This document shows positions 35,661 through 47,100 of a DNA stretch of 64,000 bases, in pieces. How positions within the stretch are numbered: the first letter of the stretch is position 1; every line of letters begins with the position of its first letter. Under the pieces are notes generated by a model, which had not been told where the DNA came from, searched no databases, and saw only the letters and a list, made by a program, of their open reading frames with translations. This DNA comes from Micropterus salmoides. Taxonomy: Eukaryota > Chordata > Actinopteri > Centrarchiformes > Centrarchidae. Location of the stretch: positions 2,904,891 to 2,968,890 of the forward strand of contig NW_024041150.1 of the NCBI RefSeq assembly GCF_014851395.1, given 5' to 3'. The position numbers were made by a program, and so were the translations under genes.

Positions 35661-36479
35661 GGGAACACAATGCATTTGACATCACCTCATGAGGTCTGTG
35701 ATCTTCTTGCAGAGGATTGAATTTGTGCAATTCAATTTTGCAGAAAAATGCAGAAAATCAGATTCCTCCTGTGTCTGCCATGTCACATGCTGCCCCCTTG
35801 CATGCAGACTTTTTCATTGTGGAGGCTGGAGGCTATTCAAAACATTGATTTTACAGTGGTGTGGCTTAAACATGAGCTATGAAGACTTACAACGTTACTT
35901 GTTATCAAATTACTTCTAAAGATCCCAAATATTCCAATCAGTCAGTCTTTGAGGTGCAGGGAATTATTCTGGTGGCACACTAAAGGGAAGATAATGTTTG
36001 TTCTGTAAGATGTTATGTGAGGATAAGTAAATTAAAAAGGTAAAACAACTGAAATTTATCCATAGACCAAAATCAATTCCTAAATTTAGCTCATGCTCGT
36101 CAACGATCCCTTATGTGATTGGTTACTGCAGGCCTATGGGCTATACATATATATCAACAGAGGGTGATTTGAATGCATTTTGCTATATGTAATCAATTTA
36201 GAGATAATGATGGTTTTAGCTGTATATAAATTATTTTTTCTGTAGACTATACAAACATAGTGCTGCACATTATGGCCATTTCTTTAATAAGTTATATGGC
36301 ATGCAGTTACCTCTGAAATTCCATGCACGCCTCACATATCCCCACATTCATCCCCTAAGATCTTTTATGGAGTTGGCCTTAATTGAGCGGATGAATGGGC
36401 TTCACGTCGCACTTCACACCTGTTTTCCTGCATTTTCAACAGTTTGTTGTTAACAGTAGGAAGTGAAAGCCTAAATGTA

Positions 36480-37431
36480 AAGCGTTTTATTTGTCCACTT
36501 TATCCGTCGTCCCCCCTCTCCTCTCTCCTCCTCTCCTCTCCTCTCCTCGCATCTCCCCAGCCCCGCTGCTTCTAAACACCTCCCTAGTCTGGGTTGCGTC
36601 GCACTCACTCCCCCGTCTGTCACACCAGACTCCGAGAAATCTGACGTGTTTTTCGCATTTCCTGCACCAGAGAGAGAGAGAGACGCAGACTGAGAGCCGT
36701 GTCGAGGGGGGGGAGGCAGCCAGAGGTATGTCCACGGGAAGTTAAGATCAACCGCAGTGGCTGAAACCAGGCCGTGCAGGAGCAGCTGGAATCGTCGCTT
36801 TACCCACTCACCTACCGCCTGAATCTGCCCCTCCTCTCCGCCCCTGCTGCGGTTGTTATCAGCCGCTGTCTGGTCGCAGCGGTTCGGCTCGAACATCCCC
36901 GATGCGCCGCGGAGACTCCCAGCTGGCATCTGGAGCCTTCCACGCACCGCACGGTGCAATGCAACGCAGGCTACTGCTTCCAGGCTGCCCCGCTACAGTT
37001 AACGGAGCTTTTTAATACCTCGAAGGTAATAACCATGACAGACCGATCCACATCTGGGGCCTTTGCTCGTGTGTTTTCTGCTAACTCGGTGCTGTTGGAG
37101 GCTGTTCATGTTTCTTCCGTGCACTTTTAAGCTCCCCCGGGTTAACGCTCGCTTCTCTGTCGCAACAGTTTATATTTTGAGGGGGTTTGTGGTTGTAGCA
37201 TATTGGACAAGTGTAAACCAAAAAAACAATTAAGACCAAAATAATAAATAAATTGGCCTACGTCTTCATAGTTGAACTGGAAGAATCTGCCTGGAGGACC
37301 ACCGGTTGAACAGAGCTGTTATTCACACCGCTGCAGGAGTTAATTGTTTTGGAGTGGTTGAGGAGAAAGGTGGGGGTGGTTTCCCTTTAATCAAGTCACA
37401 GATCAAGTATCGAGGGGTCGCCGTCACCACC
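36480..37431 (+). promoter_or_regulatory. prkce: GC-rich promoter / 5' UTR zone of prkce
   Basis: The region begins with a pyrimidine tract (CCTCTCC/TCCTC repeats, 36510-36560), then an AGAGAGAGAG run near 36672-36684. GC- and CpG-rich sequence follows to about 37030, then AT-richer leader. Candidate splice sites are visible in the leader: a donor CGAAG|GTAATA at 37026 and an acceptor-like TTCTCTGTCGCAACAG ending near 37168, so a short 5' UTR intron is possible. No in-frame ATG precedes the chosen start. Transcription start unknown. The frames through it (for example 36774-37130) show no domain. Confidence 0.55.
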
Positions 37432-37779
37432 ATGGTGATCTTCAACGGGCAGCTGAAGATCAAGATCTGCGAGGCTCTGGACCTCAAACCGACGGCTTGG
37501 TCCCTGCGTCACGCCGTCGGTCCAAAGACCCAGAGCTTCCTCCTGGACACGTACATCGCCCTGAACGTGGACGACTCCCGCGTGGGCCAGACCTCCACCA
37601 AGCAGAAGAACAACAGCCCAGCGTGGAATGATGAGTTCACCACTGAGGTCCACGACGGCCGCAGAATCGAGCTGTCCGTCTTCCACGACGCGCCCATCGG
37701 CTACGACGACTTCGTGGCCAACTGCATCATCCAGTTCGAGGACATCCTGCACAACGGCAGCAAGCACTTCGAGGACTGG
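37432..37779 (+). CDS. prkce: Protein kinase C epsilon, first coding exon (novel C2 domain)
   Basis: PKC epsilon is a calcium-independent, diacylglycerol-activated serine/threonine kinase; its N-terminal C2-like domain mediates membrane and RACK binding. The exon encodes 116 residues in phase 0, from ATG in a strong Kozak context (CACCATGG) to HFEDW followed by GTAAGG. Residues 1-116 align over their whole length with human PRKCE as I remember it (LKIKICEA, LKPTAWSLRHAVGP, YIALNVDDSR, NSPAW, HDAPIGYDDFVANC), and far better than with PKC eta. The pseudo-RACK octapeptide HDAPIGYD is intact at 85-92. The epsilon V1-2 octapeptide at 14-21 reads EALDLKPT rather than EAVSLKPT. C1, kinase and C-terminal exons lie beyond the window. 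Whether this is the prkcea or prkceb paralogue cannot be decided here. Confidence 0.96.
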
Positions 37780-37785
37780 GTAAGG
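37780..37785 (+). other. prkce: Splice donor of prkce exon 1
   Basis: TGG|GTAAGG immediately follows codon 116 (Trp), leaving phase 0. Unspliced reading adds only 16 residues without family similarity before a stop at 37825. Confidence 0.92.
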
Positions 37786-37876
37786 CAGAGATGCGGCATC
37801 CTGAAGCACACACAGTGGGGCTCATAGTGGGAAAAGTAGGCTCTCTTCAAACCCCTTAAGTCTTGAAAGGTCAAAT

Positions 37877-38413
37877 TAGGGCTGCAACAAATTATTATCT
37901 TCATTATGGCCATGTTGTCAATTAATCAATAAATTCTGTTGACCAATACAATTTAAGAAAATAGTGAAAATACCATCTAAAATTTACCAGAGACTCTCTT
38001 TAAGCATGGTCAGAATGAACTGTTAGGGACCTCAGGATAAATCATTTTTTTGGGCCCCTTATTTGGGAACATCTGAGCAGCATATAAACTAAAAATCTTG
38101 AAACTATGGTTCTGACAATATAAGGCAGGGCCACAAGATTATCTAATAAAGCAGGGCTCACTTTGTACTTGAGTGGGCACATATTTCAAAACAAATCTGC
38201 ACTTAATCAAACTGACACCCGAGAACTGGATGCTTTTTGGGGCCTCTGAGTGTCTGGGGCCCCAGGGATGTTTCACATAACCCAGCCTTGCATATGAGAA
38301 GCTTGGACCACAGAATGTTTAGCATCTTAATAAAAGATGAATCACTCACCAAATTGGTTGATTAATTTGTTGTAGATCACCTAATTAATACATTGAAGAA
38401 CGTTCCAGCCCTA
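37877..38413. mobile_element. hAT-like MITE (TAGGGCTGCAAC / GTTCCAGCCCTA)
   Basis: The left end TAGGGCTGCAACAAATTATT and right end GAACGTTCCAGCCCTA form inverted termini matching at 11 of 12 outer bases. Subterminal ATTAATCAATAAATT and TTGGTTGATTAATTTGTTG are the AT-rich arms usual in this fish MITE type. The middle (about 38010-38330) looks different (GGGCCCC-containing blocks) and may be a further insertion. It starts only 98 bp after the prkce exon 1 donor. Confidence 0.65.
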
Positions 38414-39588
38414 CAAGCAGATAGCCTACCAGCAGGAACATGTGTTCTGTATGGAAGGGAGAGGAAAAAGAGATGCATATGTTAGAAATGATCAAAACAA
38501 GTCATTATTATGAGCTATTACGTCAATGTTTTGACTCACTAAGACATAAGTACGATATAGTGTCTCATAATACTGACTTAAAATGTCACATTGACTCCAT
38601 AAATAAACAAATTGACATTATCTCATATTTATTCTTCAGTACGTTGAACATTCGTCTTTAAAGCACCATTAATTAGTTTCTGGGGTTCTCTATAAGCCAG
38701 AGAACCAAAACAGTTGCATGTTGTGAAACCAAAACAATGAACTCAAGAGACGCGATACGGCTCCATCACATTGGTCTGTGGGCAGTTGTGAGTATAAGAG
38801 TGTCTCCAACCTTGGTTGTTTTTTGTCTTTCATCACACTCTAACATACAGGTATTTTAAAAAGAATGAATGGAACCAGTGCGAGGATAATTCATTTTCCA
38901 TCCGGCCCAGTTTGCGTTTACAAAGGCAAAACTCAAATGGTGGAAATGTTGTTCGATGATTGGTCATACAGTCAGTGGGTAAAAAGACAACAAACCTCTC
39001 CAAATCTTTTTTTCTACTTGGTGTTGGTCAGCAGACTTTAGAGGACAGCGCAGATGAACGCCTCATGTATTAAAAATTTAATAATGCAGGCATTTCGAGG
39101 AAGAAACTCTGCATCATACGGTCTTATCATGGATCATATCATATACGACTTGTTTGCATTTGTCAAAAGTGGACCAGTGAAGTAAGTGGGCATCGATTGC
39201 AAACATGCAAAAAAAGTTGGCCCATGCAAATGGCTATAAAGGCCTATCATAAAAGCATCTTATGTTTACAGAATCCATATGAATGAATGAATTAATGCAT
39301 ATCCCTACATGCTACATACAAGCAAAAGTTCAAGAAAACCAAAGTTGCCGGGGTTTGCAGTTGTGGCCCACTCACTTCCCAACGCTGACCTTATGACTAA
39401 CATCTACACCACATGGCGTTTGTTTACAATTTCTGGACCGTTTGAGTTTTTGCCTTAAACAATGCATCATCCTCGTATTGGTTCGATTCCTGAAATTGAC
39501 TTTTAGGCGTGGACAAAGCCTAATATTTGCACATACATGGTTTCTGCAAAGCAAACATCGTTGTCCTGCAACATGCACAACATGAGTC

Positions 39589-39592
<4 letters not shown>

Positions 39593-39632
<40 letters not shown>
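39593..39632. repeat. (CA)n microsatellite
   Basis: A 40-base uninterrupted CA run. Confidence 0.95.
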
Positions 39633-39636
<4 letters not shown>

Positions 39637-39858
39637 ATATAGATCCTGTTACCTTTGTTGTGCTCTAGTTAGATAAACCAGTGATCCACAGTAGAGCTAC
39701 AAAAAGAGGTGAGAGTGGATGTGGTTAGGCCGCACGCGTGACACACACAGAAACGCACACACAGCAGCATGAAGAAGCTGTTCATTGTTGTCTGACGCAG
39801 CTGAAGCAGACGCATGTTTGGGTGTATTATTGATGAGGCCATCAGGTCCATTAGCAAC

Positions 39859-39914
39859 AGGGAGAGAGAGAGAGGGCAAGAGAGAGAGAGAGAGAGAGAG
39901 GGCAAGAGAGAGAG
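39859..39914. repeat. (GA)n-rich repeat with GGGCAAGA interruptions
   Basis: AG dinucleotide runs are separated by two copies of GGGCAAGAGAGAGAG, suggesting local duplication of a GA-rich unit. A purine-rich stretch continues to about 39970. Confidence 0.85.
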
Positions 39915-40755
39915 GTCAAGATGAAAGAGGGGAAGATGATGAAACAGGAGGAGGACAGCTTGAGGAAAGAAAGTCCAGCTCCAACCGTGTTTCGGAGATT
40001 TTTCAAGACATTGGGAGACGTGTAAAGGCCAGAGACAATCAAGGCTGTTGGAGCTGTGTGATGTTTCAGGGTTTGAAAGTAAAAGACTCAGTTCTTGACC
40101 AAAGGTGTTAGAAGTTGAAAGTGACTCTTAGTAGCCACTGATGATGAGGTTTAATATCATTTATGCTTGTTATATCTGTAACTGTATTAGCATACTATAT
40201 CAAAGCCTGGTGAAGTTTTCTTCTAGCTTTTGTGAAAAACAGGTAGTGTGTCGAGTTGACACCTGCCAAACTTCCTAGACAAAACAGTTAATTCTTTAGT
40301 AATTACCTGGATTTTTTAAAGGGCTCTAACTGATTTAAAGTCAAGGGTCTGTCTCCACAGAGCTTTTCACCTTCTATTTGAAGGAGCAAGGCGTGCCAAT
40401 GTGCATTCTAGGTTGGACATGTCTTGACTTGCATCATGAATTATGTCACCTCAGACAAAGAATAACTAATAGAAGAATAAAACTTCACATCACCTTGAGG
40501 AAACTAAACAGTTTAGTTTCCCAGTGATTAATATGATAATGTAAGTTACTGAGAAAAGTCTCATGGAATGGGATTTCGTCCAAAGCAAGCAGAGCAGTTG
40601 CTGAAGCTCTTAAAGTTTATGTCTTCTAGTTTTTCTCCAAAGCCTCAAACCTATCCCACAACACAGTGTACTGTATGCATCTAGCTCTGATGCAGCACAT
40701 TTCTGAACATTTCAGCACCTGGACATTACAGTGAATCAAGCATTCATGAAATCTA

Positions 40756-40989
40756 ATGCTGGGAGCACACTAGAGGATTTTCAAATCTTCAAATCAAATC
40801 TTGGGATACGACAGACATAATGACAGAATTAACCAAATGTTTAATAGCAAATACACAACACGTTCGTGACACTTTCCAGTCAGCTCGCTCTTATTGTCTG
40901 CGAGAATCTGTTACGACCAGCTTCGGCTGTTGGGAGGGGCGAATTGGACCCAAAATCCTCCCAGTTATCCTCTAGTGTGCGGCCAGCAT
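40756..40989. mobile_element. 234-bp MITE with inverted ends
   Basis: The left end is ATGCTGGGAGCACACTAGAG then GAT. The right end, read on the other strand, is ATGCTGGCCGCACACTAGAG then GAT, a strong inverted match over about 23 bases with two mismatches. There is no coding frame. Target duplication is unclear. Superfamily is probably hAT-like, undecided. Confidence 0.7.
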
Positions 40990-42279
40990 AAGGGACCAAG
41001 ATGCTGGATGAATCGGAATCTTCTTTGTGACAAATAAGTCTGGTGTAAAGTAACACAACGGGAGACGGGATGACATAGTCACATAGTATATAGACAAACC
41101 ATGTACTGTAAAAATCTAAGATTTCGCACTCCTTTCTCACTCTTACCGCTCCGCGCTGCCACTGGTGGGCTGAAGCTGTACAAATTTGGAAACAGATTTA
41201 AAGTTTAGCTAAGCACTAAGCTAACATTTAGCTCTTTTTTTTTTTTACCTTATCTTGTGACTGTGGCTCATCATGAGTTCAGAGGTTTGATGTGTTAATG
41301 TGATGGTAACAGGTCAGGACAGAGAGGCAATCTGAGAGGAAATAATTGATAGAGCTTTCAGAACTGAGTGCCTTGGATCAGGGTCAGTCACTAGCGAGAT
41401 AGATAGCGTACCAGCTAAAATGAATGTGCTTAAATGTTTTCATAACATGACTTATAAGAAGTATAAGTAAGTAATCATTCAGCAGCAAAAAGACAGTTAA
41501 CACTATGTTTGAAAATGCTGTCATCATTCATAGACACATTCAACTGTCTTTATGAATCTGAAAAAGTATCCGCTGTGTTCACTACAGATTAGGAAGGGAC
41601 ATGTTAGCGTATCAACATAAAGAATACATGAACATGTATCATATAAAACCATCTTCTGTGCTGCCACGGAGGCCCAGAGCCTTGAATCTGAGCACGAAAG
41701 GAAAGTGCCATGTACGATAATGGCCTTCAGGTTGACAGTCCTTACCTCCGTCTTGACTGAGATTTTGATGTCTGCACACTGATGAAGGTATTGCCAAAAC
41801 AGCAATTATAGTTTTGAATTTGACATGAATGAATATAAGAACTTTAATATGAGGTTTTTAATATTTCAGTTCAAGCCACTTTGCATCTATTCGGACATCA
41901 GGGCGACTTATTTTGCTGCACCAGTTAAACAAGGATGAGTGCAGAGGTAGTTCACTCTACAGTATTTGGCCTGCGACAGAGTGCCGCTCTCAGCAACATA
42001 CTTGCATGTCATTATGAAGCCTGACAACTTTTATAGTTGTTTACTGTGCTGTTTTACTCTCCAAAAAATACAACTTCTTAGCTACCCAGTTGTGCTGTAT
42101 AATTCATTCTGCAGGCACAAAACCCAGCGTTGTGTTGTTATGACACAGATATATCTAGTTTTGATGCTGATATCAAGGACAGTTGGCTTTGCGTCTCACA
42201 GTTTTGACCTAACTTTCCATTAGATGTGTTAAAGGAGATTAAGGGAAATAGGAAAACATGAGCGAGAAGTGCACACAGC

Positions 42280-43960
42280 TCAGGATAGATCCAGCCTATG
42301 GAGTCTGGCCGCTGTTTCTTCCTTTTATCATTAGGGATCCAAGCAAAGAAGCTGCTGGAGCCCTATTGGTTTTGTTCTGATTCTTCTTCTTTTTCTCAGT
42401 TAAAATTGTTTGGGCAGAAAAAACTGCTGGACGAAAACTCACCAAAATTGGCACATAGGTTGCAAATTCCACCCACTACTCAGGCAAAAAAAAAAAAGGC
42501 CTTCATAGACCTCATGGTGGCGCTATAACAATCACCTTTGTGTTTATGCAATTATCTCGAAAACGGCTTTGTTTAGAGTCAAACTTTTTTCAGTATTTTA
42601 ATCTCTGGATTCATCTTCATCTTTGCTCCTGTGGTCTTCTGCTCTAAAAATTTCAACTTTTTATCACTTTTCTCTAAAACCTATTTTTGTGAACTCGTCC
42701 CAGACAGTTTCGCCAATCGACCTGAAACTTTGGCAGGATCATCTACGGACGTTGTTGATCAAAAGTTATCAAAAGAATTTTGATACGTCAATTTGTTTTA
42801 GTTTTTTCATAAATTTTTACTTTTGTGTCTTTACATACAATTTTACATAAATGCCCATAAATCAAAATTGGCTTAAGCTATTAAACTTGATACGTCTGCT
42901 CAGATGCTCGGCCCGAGCTTCGCTGAGCAGTCCTGGGATATTCTTCCATTAGGTGGCGCTACACTTTCAAAAAGTTTATACCTCGTAATTCGCTGGATGG
43001 ATTTGTACGAAATTCGGTTTGTATGATCTCGGGTCACTACTCAGCAAATGTATAAAATTTGGTAATGATTGTTCAAAGTGGGCGTGGCTTATTACAAGAA
43101 ATGTAAATTTCTTGACATTTCTCATTCCTAAATTCAAAAAAATCTAAGAAAATCATCTGTATGTCCTAGAGAGCTGAAATTGTTTCAGCACGTTTGCCTC
43201 ACTGCAACCTATGGTCAATTCAGAAGTCAGTCACTTTTTTTTAGAATATGCTCAATCAATTAACATCTATATCTCCACAAGTCTTTCTTCAAACGCTACC
43301 AAACTCGACAGTCGTTCGCCAGATGGCCGGTATCAAGCGTTTCAAAGGGTTTTCAGATCGGTCAAACGGTCAGCCTGCAGTGATATTCAGTATCTTGCTG
43401 GAACTTGTACAGCGTTACGGGTGGTGTGGGGACAGGGTGGACCCAAATGCAACGTTCAGCTTTGACAGGTTTTATTGAGAAAAAGGGGGTGAGGGACTGG
43501 AGTCGAGGGAGAGGTGGATGCCGGGGAAACACAGGCACGGGGAACCGAGGAGACTGGGACCAGAGGGCCGGGGGAACACTGGGGCTGAGGAAGCGAAGAG
43601 GTGAGGGAGAACAGGGAGGACGCCGTGGGGGAAGTCCGAAGAGGAGAGGGCCGGAGGACGAGAGTGAGTGAACCGGGTAAGGAGCAACGACGATCAAGCA
43701 AGAATGGTGTGGAGAACCAGGGTTGAAATACAGGCAGGGATGAGGTTCACTACTGGCAGGTGTGGCAGGCTGACGAGGTGGCTGATGAGGTGCAGGTGCG
43801 GGTCGTTGGCTGGACTCAGGAGGGAGAGAGAGCACACAGGGGAGGAAACACAGTTCAGTTTAGGATCAAATGCCACCAAAATAATCGACAACACACCCAA
43901 AATCAGCAGAATGATGTGTGATTTTTTTTCAGAATTTTCTCACCAACATCTTGACTGTTG
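42280..43960. repeat. Long fish-type dispersed repeat (ATCTCGAAAACGGCTTTG block), interrupted
   Basis: The blocks GAGCCCTATTGGTTTTGTTC, TTATCTCGAAAACGGCTTTG, GAACTCGTCCCAGACAGTTT, CACCAAAATTGGCACATAGG and GGTGGCGCTA match a repeat I recall as abundant in fish genomes, but I cannot name its class. The remaining open frames have no protein domain. The stretch 43390-43865 is a different, GC-rich insertion. Confidence 0.5.
43390..43865 (-). mobile_element. LTR-like GC-rich insertion (reverse orientation)
   Basis: On the minus strand there is AATAAAACCTGTCAAAGCTG then AACGTTGCATTTGGGTCCAC, the AATAAA-plus-TTTGGGTCC layout seen at the 3' end of gypsy-like LTRs and paralleled in the solo LTR at 22357. 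The upstream part is CCTC/CCCC-rich. The plus-strand start would be near GCGTTACGGGTGG. A matching far terminus and target duplication were not found, so borders are approximate. Confidence 0.4.
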
Positions 43961-44057
43961 ACTGTAAGCGTTTTAAGTTTAAACTGACAAAACTATCCGG
44001 CTCTGGCACATGTGACGTCACTACCTCAACTTGTGAGAAGGTCTGTAGAAACAGCCT

Positions 44058-44135
44058 CTCACCAGTAGCTCAGTCAATGAGTCACCTACTCTGGAGATCT
44101 GCAGATCCAGGGGTCAAATCCCCAGGTGACCGAGT
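44058..44135 (+). mobile_element. tRNA-derived SINE head
   Basis: AGTAGCTCAGTCAATGAGTC resembles an A box, and GGGGTCAAATCCCC about 40 bases later resembles a B box with its T-arm stem. The anticodon stem region is degenerate. The tail (AAGTTGTTCAGATCC...) is not tRNA-like. It is read as a SINE rather than a functional tRNA gene because the acceptor stem does not close. Confidence 0.55.
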
Positions 44136-47100
44136 CAGACTTGCTGATATTCAAGTTGTTCAGATCCTTGTGAATCTAAGGTCTCTATTTCATTTGTATT
44201 CTGTGACACTTTCTTCTTATTTTTATCTGCTAAAAATAGTTTATGCAGCTTAAACTTTAAATTTTGGAAACACAAAATGTAGCAGGTGGTTTGAACATTT
44301 TACCCAGTAGTCAGGTACATATAATGACACTCTCTGGTCTCAAGGTGATGCTTCAAAAATCAATTTGCGTTTCCCCAATTATCTAAAAGTCCAAAGTCTT
44401 TCATCACTTTAATCTCTGAAGTCGTCTGCGTCTGGTCCCCTCTGAAAATGTCAAATGTTGCGTTGTGATTCCAATCATTCCCGCACGCGGCTGTATTCTT
44501 AACCATGCTTTAGCAAAGGTTCACTGGATTTTGGGATATGCTTAGAAATGTTTCTAACTCTGGTTGGTCCAGAGTCAACAAATAAATGTTTTAGTAAAGT
44601 TATTCTTCCCAAATATAAACCTAATTTCTCTTAGATGTTAATCTTCTGTTCAGTCAGGTCAGGATTTAGGATGTTGTTCATTTTCAAAATGAGAACATCT
44701 CACTGTAAAAAGATGATATATCTATGATGATATTGTGAATGGAATATTAGATCATAACTAAATTTTACCATTAGGTTGATGGAGAATCACTTGGCCTATA
44801 ACCAATTTGTAAAACAGTGCTCCTGGATACAAAGCTTGATTTATGTGTTATTTTTGGACGCAAGCTAGGTTGGCAGATTTGCATCTGGTGAGTTCCCATA
44901 CAAATATGAGAGAGGGATATGTCATCTGTTTAGGAGAATGATGATCATGTTCTGTACAAAGTGACAAGAACACAAATAATAGATGTAGATTATTTTCTCC
45001 AGTGCTATATGGCAATGCTGCAGTATACAGTGCTGTGATGTCAAAGGGACAAAATGGAAATAACAACATCTAAATAAAGAATCCTGACATTTCAGTATGT
45101 AAAATAAGAATAGTACAGGTGACTCAGCTCAAAGATTATTTTTGGAACTTTTTCAGGTGAGCTGTGCGCGGTATTTCTCTGCTCATCTGCCTGTGACACC
45201 AAAACAAGTCTTCCAGGAACAGATGCCTTCCCACTTGTTATTGTATCACATTTCATTCTATAAGCCTCGATAGCATTAAATTTGGCACTCTTTTGTCTGT
45301 CATTAACTTCATTCAACTTGAAAGGAAAGCATAAAATTAACAAAAACTGTTTGCACCTGAATTCTTCACCAGCTCCCTGTTCTCATCTAATAACACTTCC
45401 CTCTTTCCTTTGATCGTTGCATGTTTAAAAAAAAAAAATTGTAAGTATTTTTTTAGCACAGACAAACTCTGCATTCATAGAGAACATAGACATAGTGGTG
45501 AAGCAACAGCAACGGTGCATGCTAGAGTCGGGGCTATTTCAACATTTTCTCATGATGCAAAACTTGCGGCTACAAAAAGTTTAGGTGGCACGGATCTGTT
45601 GTCACCAGATCTACAGGTAGTATCAACACTAGCTTAGAAATCACTTGGTATTTGTTGGAGATATTCAGATAAGAGGAGTGTGTGAACAGAAACCTTAAGC
45701 CTAAGTTGTAAGTACACGGTAATTTTAAAAAAACAACCCAGAGTGAGTCTCATGGACTAAAAATCTTAATGTCACTGTTCTCCTGCAAGTCTCTACACGG
45801 CCCGGTTGTCAGCAGAAAATGATACCGGCCAAGCCAGTCACACGCACACACAAACACACACAAAATAGTGAAGCCTCATCTCAGAAACTTGACCTAATTT
45901 TTCAAGCGGGCATGAAGAAAAGCAATATGCAGTATAAAAATGTTTGTGTAATGACTGTGCAAAGTGCTTCGGAAGTTCAAAGTGGACTTGCCGAAACGAC
46001 AGCATCTGTGGTTTCATTGGCTTCCTCCATTTCCACCAGTTACTGAGCTGACAAAACAATAAAAAATGGACACACTGGGATGATTTCCATCACCAGGTGG
46101 GACAGTGATCACACTTGGGAGGAGCAAACATTTGCGGCCTGAAGGGCGGTTCAGTAGTTTTCTTCCCAGTTCATTGTAATTGCCATACAGACATAACAAC
46201 AACGCAGCTGAAATTCTTGGCAGTTATTCTGAATGTAGGACAGTCTCTGCGATCCTAACTAAATGATTCCTAACTTGGGAAATTCTTCATTCACGAATTC
46301 TGTTCTGTAATAGCTAAATTCCTACTCTAAATTGAGATAAAATAGGATTTCAGGCTTTCAGGAATTTCTGCTCTCTTCTGAACAGTGATTTAACGTGTAG
46401 GCAGGCACCTTGTTAGAACTTGTCAAGCAGGAGTGGAAAAAACAAGTGATTTTACTACACAACAGGCAGTGAGTGAGGGGAGAGGCAGGAAGAAGACAGA
46501 GAGGGTGTTGGGTGAGGGGGATGAGCGGGGTTAGTTACAGTAAGCTAGCGCGTGAGGCAGCAGAGTTTGATTTCATCATGATGATTTTACAGTATCGTTT
46601 TAATAAAACGTTGAAGTTCTACTCAATTTGTTCAGAAGCATGTTCTTTTTTTTCTTGCATAAAGGCAGGCGTCGAAGGTATGAAAGTGTGAACAACAGTA
46701 TGTCTTGAAATTGCAGTTTTAATAGAATCACTCATACAGCCTTGATGCATATGACATTTGCACTGTAAAGGACTATACCAATAATTTTGCAAGTTTAAGC
46801 CCATACTTTACATCAAATCTAGTAATTTTGCAAACATGATGAACAGTATATATTTCAGTATGGTGTGACAATTTATGGGTTTTACGGTTAAAAGTTGCCT
46901 GATTAATTTTTTTTTTTTGTTGGAAAATCCATCAGTGAACATTATGTCTGCATTAATGTTTATATATAATTATATTATCCAAGCTAGCACACAGCTAAGA
47001 TCAGTTTAGCAGGTCAGGAGGACTACTCCAGGGAGGTCTGGGCTTAAATTTAAATCTCTTACATTTTAACACAGGTAAACCAGGAATCAATGTCAGGTGA

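Larger units (their letters stand above)
27451..36479. other. Intergenic region between divergent atrnl1 and prkce
   Basis: About 9 kb of mostly AT-rich DNA with no recognisable cellular gene. Identified content is a LINE relic (29805-30240) and a candidate DNA transposon (34711-35660). In 27451-29800, 30241-34710 and 35661-36479 I see only simple-sequence patches (for example GATA repeats near 27555-27573) and no gene. The longest minus-strand frame, 32347-32871, is low-complexity hydrophobic sequence with no domain. Conserved non-coding enhancers could lie here but cannot be judged from one sequence. Confidence 0.6.

Noticed and set aside
36774..37130. 118-codon plus-strand frame upstream of prkce
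   Set aside because: It is in the GC-rich leader, in a different frame from prkce, with no domain; most likely 5' UTR or promoter.
37306..37431. Upstream extension of the prkce frame to 37306
   Set aside because: The extension starts at TTG with no ATG and does not match the family. The ATG at 37432 has an ideal Kozak context and matches the known N-terminus.
44058..44135. Functional tRNA gene
   Set aside because: A- and B-box-like words are present, but the acceptor stem and anticodon arm do not pair properly; a SINE head fits better.
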